Shown: positions 18,761-26,302 of the stretch, piece after piece
How the letters are laid out: each line of letters begins with the position of its first letter
How positions within the stretch are numbered: position 1 is the stretch's first letter
Notes under the pieces: generated by a model
The model's input: only the letters and a program-made list of their open reading frames with translations
Databases searched by the model: none
Told to the model about the DNA's origin: nothing
Translations under genes and position numbers: made by a program
NCBI GenBank assembly: GCA_018303075.1
Contig: JAGVYW010000041.1
Coordinates: forward strand, 1 to 37,150
From: Candidatus Woesearchaeota archaeon
GTDB lineage: Archaea; Nanobdellota; Nanobdellia; Woesearchaeales; DSVV01
DNA length: 37,150 nt
Direction: 5' to 3'

Positions 18761-19198
18761 ATGCTAACTATAATTACTATTGGAAAAGTGAAAGATAAGA
18801 ATTGTTTGCAATTGATTGAAATGTACAAACAAAGAATAAAACTGTTTACAAAGATAAAAACAATAGAAATAAAAGATGAGAAGGATAAACAAAAAGAAAC
18901 TCAAAACGTTTTAAAACATCTAAACAATGGTTTTATCATTGTTTTAGACGAACATGGGAAGTTGATGAGCAGTTATGAGCTAAGCAACTGTATTAAGGAT
19001 AAGATAAATAATAGCGTTGAAATCATATTTATTATAGGCAATTACTATGGTATTGATGAAAGAGTGAAACAGAAAGCACAGCTTATCCTTTCTTTAAGTA
19101 AAATGACATTTCCACATGAGATTGCACAATTGATTCTTACAGAACAAATATATAGAGCATTTACTATCTTAAAAGGTCTGCCTTATCATAAGGATTAG
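18761..19198 (+). CDS. rlmH: RlmH-type SPOUT rRNA methyltransferase
   Basis: 145 aa; FIIGNYYGIDERVKQKAQLILSLSKMTFPHEIAQLILTEQIYRAFTILKGLPYHKD. Confidence 0.9.
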   Translation: MLTIITIGKVKDKNCLQLIEMYKQRIKLFTKIKTIEIKDEKDKQKETQNVLKHLNNGFIIVLDEHGKLMSSYELSNCIKDKINNSVEIIFIIGNYYGIDERVKQKAQLILSLSKMTFPHEIAQLILTEQIYRAFTILKGLPYHKD

Positions 19199-19266
19199 GG
19201 TAATTGTTATTGAATAGTGGTTACAAAAACGAAACATTTATATAATAATTGTATATAAAATAACTT

Positions 19267-20229
19267 ATGGATGGTCGGAAGAAGGTTTTAATTGGAACTT
19301 TAGCTGCTTTAGCAATGCAGCCTGTGTTAATTAAAGGATTAAATAGAATATACTCTATTTTTGCACCAGATGGTAAATGTGCAACAGATGGCGAGGCAGA
19401 AGCTACAACTATTGATGAATCCTCTTATCTAGATTATAAACTATCTGATAGAAGATTAGATTTCTCGTATTTACCTGAAGAATGGAACAGAATGGATTCA
19501 AAAAAAGATGCAAGAACTTCAGGAGAAATAATTTTAGAGGAAAGAGTTGCAGAACCAAACAAAGAAACTAAAAAATTGTCTGAATATTTACGTCCATTGT
19601 TTTTTTATATTGAGGAGTTGCCAGAAAGAGTAGAAAAGATATATGATAAATTAACAGATAAGAAAAATACTGATAATCTTAATAAGATTCTTGATAGAGT
19701 TATGCAGTATAAACCAATAATTGAATTTCTTGCAAAAAAATATGATATTCCCGTAGATATACTTTATGCAATTGCTCTTGTTGAATCTAGAGCAAATGCT
19801 AATGTTAATAGTAATGGCATAATGCAAATAACACCAATTGCTGCTAAACATCTAAATAACTTGCAAAATAGATTACAAAAAGATAATGGTGTTAATGTTA
19901 TTGATTGTTATAAACGAAAATATCCTGAAATAGGTCTTGAATGTGGGGCAATGCTGATTAGATATTATTTTGATGCGTTTGCTGGCAAAGATTTAGATAG
20001 AGAAACACAATGGCTTTGTGCAATTGCAGCATACAATAGAGGAAAAGGTGGATTAAATGGAGATCTGAAAAAAGCAAAAACAACAAATCCTTTTGAATTA
20101 AAACCATGGCAAACAACAGCAGAAGCATATATGTATCCTCCAAAAGTTGTTGCTATGATGAAAGCATTAAAAGAACAATGGCGTGGCCGAGACAAGAGAG
20201 AGTACATACCTTATTGGAACAAGAGATAA
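19267..20229 (+). CDS. Lytic transglycosylase (SLT-domain) protein with N-terminal hydrophobic segment
   Basis: DILYAIALVESRANANVNSNGIMQITPIAAKHL ... AIAAYNRGKGGL. Confidence 0.8.
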   Translation: MDGRKKVLIGTLAALAMQPVLIKGLNRIYSIFAPDGKCATDGEAEATTIDESSYLDYKLSDRRLDFSYLPEEWNRMDSKKDARTSGEIILEERVAEPNKETKKLSEYLRPLFFYIEELPERVEKIYDKLTDKKNTDNLNKILDRVMQYKPIIEFLAKKYDIPVDILYAIALVESRANANVNSNGIMQITPIAAKHLNNLQNRLQKDNGVNVIDCYKRKYPEIGLECGAMLIRYYFDAFAGKDLDRETQWLCAIAAYNRGKGGLNGDLKKAKTTNPFELKPWQTTAEAYMYPPKVVAMMKALKEQWRGRDKREYIPYWNKR

Positions 20230-20275
20230 TTAAAAAATAAACATTTAAATACAAACGAAATTCTAGTATTAAAAT

Positions 20276-21760
20276 ATGGAACAACAAAATAAATTAGGTA
20301 TTATTAAGAAATCTGACAATTTCAGCGAATGGTATACCCAAGTATGTGGAGAAACAGGTGCTGATCTAGTTGATATTCGTTATGATGTGCAAGGTTTTGT
20401 TGTACACAAGCCATGGGCATTTAAGATCATCAGAAAGATTTATGAATTATTAGAAAAGGAAGTTGAACTTGATAATCATGAGCCAATGCTGTTTCCAACT
20501 GTCATTCCTGAAGAGAATCTTTTAAAAGAAAAAGAACATGCTGGATTTGCTCCTGATGTATTTTGGATTACAGAAGCTGGAAAAGAAAAATTAGACAGAA
20601 AAGTTGCTTTACGACCAACTGGAGAAACAGCTATCTATCCAATGTACAGCCTTTGGATCAGAACGCATAAAGATCTGCCATTAAAACGATACCAAACACG
20701 AATAACTGTGTTTAGAAATGAAAAAACAACACGACCATTCTTAAGAGGAAGAGAATTCTGCTTTTTTGAAACACACGATGTGTTTGAAACTCATGCAGAA
20801 GCATTACAGCAGATACATAAAGATATGAAAATAATGCAGAAAGTTGCATTTCAAAAACTAAACTTGCCGTTTATCTTTTTTCAACGGCCAAAATGGGATA
20901 AATTTCTTGGCGCAGACAATACATTTGCTTCAGACAGCTTAATGCCAGATGGCAGAAGAAACCAAATGAGCTCTACACATGATCTCGGACATAATTTCGC
21001 AAAAGCATATAATGTGCAATTTAATGATAAGAATGGAACAAAACAATATGTATATCAAACATGTTTTGGTCCAGGGATATATAGATTGATGGCTGCTTTG
21101 ATAGGAATTCATGGTGATGATAAAGGACTAATCTTACCATATAGTATTGCACCAATCCATATTGTAATAATACCTATAACTTTTGCAAACAAACAACAAT
21201 TAAATGAAAAAGTGATACAAAAATGTTCTGAAGTTGAAAGAAGATTAAAAGAATTTGGATATATTACTAAATTAGATTCCAGCGATGAATCACCTGGATT
21301 TAAGTACAATAAATATGAGATGCTGGGTATTCCATTGAGGATTGAGATTGGTCCTAGAGAAGCTGATGGTGATGAAGTAACAATTGCTTTACGCACACGA
21401 GATAAAAAAGAAAAAATAAACCTGAAACATCTTGATAAAGAGATTAAAGACAAGATTGAAGCTTACGAGCAGGATATGAAGAAAAGAGCTGAAGAATATT
21501 TTAAGGATAATACAACACAAACAGAGTCATTAACTGAATTAAAACAAATAATTGAAAAACATAAAGGATTTATCAAAGTACCATTCTGCAGCACTGATTT
21601 TGATGGACAGCAATGCGCAGAAACATTGAAAGCAGAAACAATAGGCGGCGTTGTCTCAGGAACAAAGTTTGAAAATCCTGAAAAAGTACATACTGGGCAA
21701 AGATGCATAATCTGCAATAAAGAAGCTAAACATATTGTGTATGTTGCAAAGAGCTATTGA
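20276..21760 (+). CDS. proS: Prolyl-tRNA synthetase (archaeal type)
   Basis: 494 aa class II aaRS; RPTGETAIYPMYSLWIRTHKDLPLK; C-terminal Cys-rich end. Confidence 0.95.
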   Translation: MEQQNKLGIIKKSDNFSEWYTQVCGETGADLVDIRYDVQGFVVHKPWAFKIIRKIYELLEKEVELDNHEPMLFPTVIPEENLLKEKEHAGFAPDVFWITEAGKEKLDRKVALRPTGETAIYPMYSLWIRTHKDLPLKRYQTRITVFRNEKTTRPFLRGREFCFFETHDVFETHAEALQQIHKDMKIMQKVAFQKLNLPFIFFQRPKWDKFLGADNTFASDSLMPDGRRNQMSSTHDLGHNFAKAYNVQFNDKNGTKQYVYQTCFGPGIYRLMAALIGIHGDDKGLILPYSIAPIHIVIIPITFANKQQLNEKVIQKCSEVERRLKEFGYITKLDSSDESPGFKYNKYEMLGIPLRIEIGPREADGDEVTIALRTRDKKEKINLKHLDKEIKDKIEAYEQDMKKRAEEYFKDNTTQTESLTELKQIIEKHKGFIKVPFCSTDFDGQQCAETLKAETIGGVVSGTKFENPEKVHTGQRCIICNKEAKHIVYVAKSY

Positions 21761-21786
21761 AAAACTTCACTTTGTTCGTTTTTCAA
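21757..21786. terminator. Hairpin overlapping the proS stop, between convergent genes
   Basis: TTGAAAAAC-TTCACTTTGTTC-GTTTTTCAA, 9-bp perfect stem. Confidence 0.5.
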
Positions 21787-21801
21787 AAAAAATAGGTTTC
21801 T

Positions 21802-22338
21802 TTAAATAAGATTACTCACGCCAAGCGATTGAAACTTCTCTAATAATAGTTGTGTTGTTTGTGTTGAATCTTTTACCAAAGAATAATTATAAACATAGAT
21901 TATCTTTTCTGTACGAAGATGTGAAAATCGAGAAAAAATATAAAACAATTCCTTTATGTTTAATCCACCGACTGAAGTATGACTGCTTGTTGGAGAATGA
22001 CAAACATCAAGAACATTGAGATTGACTAAGATAATCAACTGGTCAAATGTTCTTGCGAATTCCATCAGCAAATCTGCAGTATCGTCTAATCCAAAAGAGA
22101 TTATCTTGTTAATATCATAATTAACAAGTTCTTTAATATCATACAAAATTTTGTTCCCAACGAGAACAAAATTTTGTTTCATGCAGATGCCACTTGCAAA
22201 TAATTCTTGTTGATCATTTATTGAAGAAAAGAGGATAAAACCAATTCTTTTGTTAGTTGTTTTATTGATTATTTTATTTATATCAATTACAGATGGTTGT
22301 TGTTCTTTGAGTATAACTGCTGTAAAATCAAATGCCAT
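21802..22338 (-). CDS. Degenerate arginase/ureohydrolase-like protein
   Basis: LIILVNLNVLDVCHSPTSSHTSVGGLNIKELFYIFSRF aligns by eye to the arginase SxDxDxxDPxxAPGTGTPxxGGL block, metal-binding Asp residues replaced. Confidence 0.5.
   Translation of the reverse strand: MAFDFTAVILKEQQPSVIDINKIINKTTNKRIGFILFSSINDQQELFASGICMKQNFVLVGNKILYDIKELVNYDINKIISFGLDDTADLLMEFARTFDQLIILVNLNVLDVCHSPTSSHTSVGGLNIKELFYIFSRFSHLRTEKIIYVYNYSLVKDSTQTTQLLLEKFQSLGVSNLI
22143..22177. repeat. 14-bp perfect inverted repeat inside a CDS
   Basis: ACAAAATTTTGTTC-CCAACGA-GAACAAAATTTTGT. Confidence 0.85.
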
Positions 22339-22397
22339 GTGAGAAGAAAGTGATATTGAAATAAAAAGATATTGGATAATTTATTAAAAATTTGTAA

Positions 22398-23516
22398 TTA
22401 TCTTTTTAATAAATTTCGTAGATTAATGATATCATAAAGCGATTGTGCTACAAATGTATTTCCTTCATCAGAAATATGAACAATATCTGAAAAATAAGAA
22501 CCATTTAATAAACTTGCAAATGAAATGTATGTTGCATTATAGAGATGTATTTCCTCCATTTCATTATATTGGCGCTCTGTTAGACAATAATAACCATTTG
22601 CTGGGAAATTGATATTTTCATTACAAATAGTGTTATTATATCCATTTATAGGCTGCAATACCGCAAGATATGATATGTTCATTGCTTGTGAAATAATAGC
22701 TATCTTCTGTAAATTAGTAATATAGGCATTAGACATAGGTAATACATTTTTAGGAGTTACTTTTTTAACAGTTAAAGGAGGTGCATAAGGATAATAAATT
22801 CCATTCCATTGTATAGAAGGCCAACGAACACGGGCAGTAGATGTTTCTGCATTGATATAATCATTAAAACCATCAAATGAAATAAGTAAATCTAAATTTA
22901 AGTCCATCAATTCATGGACAAAAACTGCTAATTCCTGTTCAGAATTTGCAGAGACAATTGCAGCGTTTACAAACTCAACTGGTTGATTTTTCCCTTTTTC
23001 AATTAATTTGACTAATTTTGCAATAATTGTATCATTATTTGTTTTTCCATTAAATGCTGTTGAACCACCTATCATAGCTATACGTAGTGTTCCATTATTT
23101 TTTATACCTAAATCTGGAGAACGATGTCCTAAACTATTAGTAGTTATTAACTGCTCAGAGTCAGCTAATTTCATAATTGCTTTTGCACTTGGCTGTGATT
23201 TAAAGCCAGCATATGGATGAGGCATATGAAACTGAAAAACATTTTTATCATAATTATAAATAAGATCGCTTTTTGGAATGTTAGAATCTTTTATTGTCTG
23301 TTGCTCTGAAACTGTATTAAAATCATTGATTATTTGAGTGTTTTGCATTGCTTCAAGATAGTTTGTTTCTTTAGAATAAATCTTTATTATATAATTATTG
23401 TTGATGTACATGTATGTTGCTATAATTGGAATAATTGTGAATATTAGAATTATAGAAAAGAAAATAATTTTGATTAACAGTTTTCTTTCCATTGAATAAA
23501 AATCTCCATTATTCAA
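22398..23516 (-). CDS. Membrane-anchored SGNH/GDSL hydrolase-like protein
   Basis: N-terminal TM; block I IAMIGGSTAFNGK, block III SFDGFNDY, C-terminal DIVHISDEG. Confidence 0.75.
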   Translation of the reverse strand: MNNGDFYSMERKLLIKIIFFSIILIFTIIPIIATYMYINNNYIIKIYSKETNYLEAMQNTQIINDFNTVSEQQTIKDSNIPKSDLIYNYDKNVFQFHMPHPYAGFKSQPSAKAIMKLADSEQLITTNSLGHRSPDLGIKNNGTLRIAMIGGSTAFNGKTNNDTIIAKLVKLIEKGKNQPVEFVNAAIVSANSEQELAVFVHELMDLNLDLLISFDGFNDYINAETSTARVRWPSIQWNGIYYPYAPPLTVKKVTPKNVLPMSNAYITNLQKIAIISQAMNISYLAVLQPINGYNNTICNENINFPANGYYCLTERQYNEMEEIHLYNATYISFASLLNGSYFSDIVHISDEGNTFVAQSLYDIINLRNLLKR

Positions 23517-23525
23517 AAGTAATAT

Positions 23526-23837
23526 TTATTGTACAAACTCAACTCTCTTTGCTCTGATACCATAACGCTGCACATGCTGTTTTTTACAAGCTGTACATTC
23601 ATATCGCAAATCTGTTTTTTTTGTTGTCTTTGCACCAGTCATTTTAAATTGTGTAACTGCTGGCTTCGAATATCTTCCAAGATTTCCAAATCCACGTGCT
23701 TTTCCACGTTTTCTTGCTCTGTACTTAGAACCTCTTGATAATGAAGAAGGCGCTCTTTTTTTATTGAGCAATATCTTATGTTCTGTATGATGCTTACAAT
23801 AAGGACAATATCTGTTTGCTGTCTTTGGTAATTTCAT
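23526..23837 (-). CDS. rpl44e: Ribosomal protein L44e
   Basis: MKLPKTANRYCPYCKHHTEHKILLNKKRAPSSLSRGSKYR... Confidence 0.95.
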   Translation of the reverse strand: MKLPKTANRYCPYCKHHTEHKILLNKKRAPSSLSRGSKYRARKRGKARGFGNLGRYSKPAVTQFKMTGAKTTKKTDLRYECTACKKQHVQRYGIRAKRVEFVQ

Positions 23838-23898
23838 ATTTTCACCTTAATAATTAACTTGAATATTGAGAAAAAGTTTACTTATGTTTATAAATGTT

Positions 23899-23936
23899 AT
23901 TATTTGCGAGTTCGTTTCACTCACTCAGCAAATAAT
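23899..23936. repeat. Dispersed hairpin element
   Basis: ATTATTTGC (GAGTTCGTTTCACTCACTCA) GCAAATAAT, 9-bp stem. Confidence 0.65.
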
Positions 23937-23981
23937 TGGGTAAGATCGAGCTTAAATACTAGTATTATTTTAATACTTATT

Positions 23982-24227
23982 ATGGAGACAATTAAAACAA
24001 TTAAAGGTGTTGATGAAGAAACTTGGTATAAATTAAAAAAACTATCAGTAAGAGATAGGGTTACAATGGGAAAATTACTTCATAAGATTGTAGAAGAATA
24101 CGAAAAGAGAAGTGAGAGTTTTTGGAAAGATATTTTAAATCATAAAGGTACATTAACAAATAAAGAAGCTGAAGAAATGCACTTATTAGTAAGAAAACAT
24201 AGGCAAGAATATGGGTTTAGACAATGA
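23982..24227 (+). CDS. VapB-like antitoxin
   Basis: 81 aa; start overlaps none of L44e; 4-nt overlap with the downstream PIN toxin. Confidence 0.75.
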   Translation: METIKTIKGVDEETWYKLKKLSVRDRVTMGKLLHKIVEEYEKRSESFWKDILNHKGTLTNKEAEEMHLLVRKHRQEYGFRQ

Positions 24228-24619
24228 GTTTAGTATTTGATACTTCAATCTTAATAGAATTAGATAAAAAGAATAAATCAATTGAATCAGAATTAAAAGA
24301 ATATATCAAATCTTATCCAACACCAGCTCAAATTGTATTTATCAGTTATTTTGAATTTTATTATGGATTGCATGAAAGAAATCTGGCAAATAAAATGAAT
24401 TCCCTTTCTTTTATTAATAAATTCTCAATAATAACCATAACTAAAAACACAGCACATATTTTAGCAGATATTAAAAGAACATTGCAGAAAAAAGGATTAG
24501 TAATACCTCTTGCTGATCTTTTGATAGCTGCACAAGTAATGGAGCATAATCTTATTCTTGTTACAAAGGATAAAGATTTTGGAAAAATAGAGAACTTAAA
24601 GAAAATAATAATTGAATGA
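24224..24619 (+). CDS. vapC: VapC-like PIN domain toxin
   Basis: MSLVFDTSILIELDKK ... IPLADLLIAAQVMEHNLILVTKDKDFGKI. Confidence 0.85.
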   Translation: MSLVFDTSILIELDKKNKSIESELKEYIKSYPTPAQIVFISYFEFYYGLHERNLANKMNSLSFINKFSIITITKNTAHILADIKRTLQKKGLVIPLADLLIAAQVMEHNLILVTKDKDFGKIENLKKIIIE

Positions 24620-24621
24620 AT

Positions 24622-25329
24622 TTAACTAACCAATTGCTGATCTTCATTAACTATAGTTTGCTGCTGCTTTTGGTCATCTGTTATTTCCTCTGCTCTTCCT
24701 TTTTTGATCAATATATCTGCAATCTTAGTTGGTAAAGAAGCAGTTTCATTCTCTTGATAAGGACCATAGATTTCCATTTCTTCTCCAACAAACTTAGGGA
24801 CAGTTGTTATAAAACGGATTGTTTTTAACGTTTTTTCTAAACGAATTTCTTTTGACTGTACTTCTTGCTCAATCGGTTTCTGATGTTTATCTGCTGCATA
24901 ACAAGGTATTAATGCTGGCTTTTGCTGCTGAATGAGCTTTTCAAGGATTTCTACCCTAAAATAACGCATATCCTCAGTTATCTTGTCAAAAAAAAGCTTT
25001 TCTTCAGCAAGCATTGCTGAGGTATTTATTATATTCTGATGTATTCTTACTTTGTTTAAAGCCATTACAATAATCTTTCGTTCTCTTCTGTCATACAATT
25101 CTCGCAATAGTTTATGGATGTTCTCTAATTGTATTGTGAGTTTCTTTAATTCCTCTTTTGATTCATTCTTACTTATTTTATCATTCAAAATAGCATCTTT
25201 CTCTCGAAGATAAGTAATGATATCAATATAGAAAGTATTGTCTAGCTTCTGGAGCTCTTCCCTATTCTTTTCTCTGCGAAATATATCAAACAATACTTCG
25301 TATGTTATCTTGATGTCATTTGCTGCCAT
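24622..25329 (-). CDS. Archaeal GINS complex subunit (Gins51/Sld5-like)
   Basis: ITYEVLFDIFRREKNREELQKLDNTFYIDIITYLREK ... TTVPKFVGEEMEIYGPYQENETASLPTKIADILIKKGRAEEI. Confidence 0.8.
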   Translation of the reverse strand: MAANDIKITYEVLFDIFRREKNREELQKLDNTFYIDIITYLREKDAILNDKISKNESKEELKKLTIQLENIHKLLRELYDRRERKIIVMALNKVRIHQNIINTSAMLAEEKLFFDKITEDMRYFRVEILEKLIQQQKPALIPCYAADKHQKPIEQEVQSKEIRLEKTLKTIRFITTVPKFVGEEMEIYGPYQENETASLPTKIADILIKKGRAEEITDDQKQQQTIVNEDQQLVS

Positions 25330-25428
25330 TGTTCTATAAACTGAGAAGAATTACGTGATATAAAAAGATGATGATTAGTATAAACTAAATCTCAATACCT
25401 TCTTCGATTAATTGTTTGATAACTATAA

Positions 25429-25833
25429 CTATTTTAATTTAGCTATAAAATGTTTAACTGACGAAATTTTTTGGTATGCTTTAAATACATCTTCTTCTCT
25501 AAAAGTGTAATATTCATGAGCCGCAAGATTTCGAAAATAGACTAAGGAAGCAAGATTATTATGAAGCTTTTTATCAATATAATTGTTTTTATAAAGCATA
25601 TCAAATATCTCCTTATATTTTGAAGGGAATCCCAATCTCCTTTCAGAAATGATCTCTTCCCCTAAATCAATGACACGATTTATTATTGAGAATAGAAGCA
25701 TAGACGTTGCATAGAACTTTTCTTTATTTGAAATATCTTTTATAGTTTTAATATTGAAACTTTCTAAATCTGCGAAAAATCTTTCAATATCCTTAATAAT
25801 TACGACAATTCTATCGTTGTTCATAAAAAACAC
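25429..25833 (-). CDS. hepT: HepT-like (DUF86) toxin
   Basis: RNLAAHEYY matches the HEPN RX4HXY motif; 13-nt overlap with the NTase partner. Confidence 0.85.
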   Translation of the reverse strand: MFFMNNDRIVVIIKDIERFFADLESFNIKTIKDISNKEKFYATSMLLFSIINRVIDLGEEIISERRLGFPSKYKEIFDMLYKNNYIDKKLHNNLASLVYFRNLAAHEYYTFREEDVFKAYQKISSVKHFIAKLK

Positions 25834-26255
25834 CGTGCAATATTTTTATCAATAACTGGCTTGAAATCAAGATACTCATGCATTGTCCGTACAAGAGTAT
25901 TATGAAAATTACCACTATTTCTCATAAATAATATTTTTCCTTCGCGAAGAATAGCGTATTTTACACCAATAGGTAAATCCCAGAAAAAAGATAGATCAAT
26001 ATTTTTTGAAGTGTAACTCTGGATTTTTGCTTTGAGATTATGAGAGATATGTTTGTTTGCAATAACACAGATATCTATATCTGAAAGTGGCTTTTGCGTT
26101 CCTCGAGCATAAGAACCAAAAAGCAGTATTGCATCAATTGATTTTATTTTCTTTAGATCTGAAACAATTTCAGTTTGCACTAATTCTATTGTTTGTTTTT
26201 TCATAGCAATCATAAGAAGATACTTATTTAAATACTTTTTCGTAATAGAAATCAT
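25821..26255 (-). CDS. mntA: MntA-like nucleotidyltransferase antitoxin
   Basis: LLFGSYARGTQKPLSDIDICV (GSX10DXD). Confidence 0.85.
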   Translation of the reverse strand: MISITKKYLNKYLLMIAMKKQTIELVQTEIVSDLKKIKSIDAILLFGSYARGTQKPLSDIDICVIANKHISHNLKAKIQSYTSKNIDLSFFWDLPIGVKYAILREGKILFMRNSGNFHNTLVRTMHEYLDFKPVIDKNIARCFL

Positions 26256-26302
26256 AATCTTTTTAGAATAATAAAAATTAAAAAAAAAGGAAAAAAATTT
26301 CC

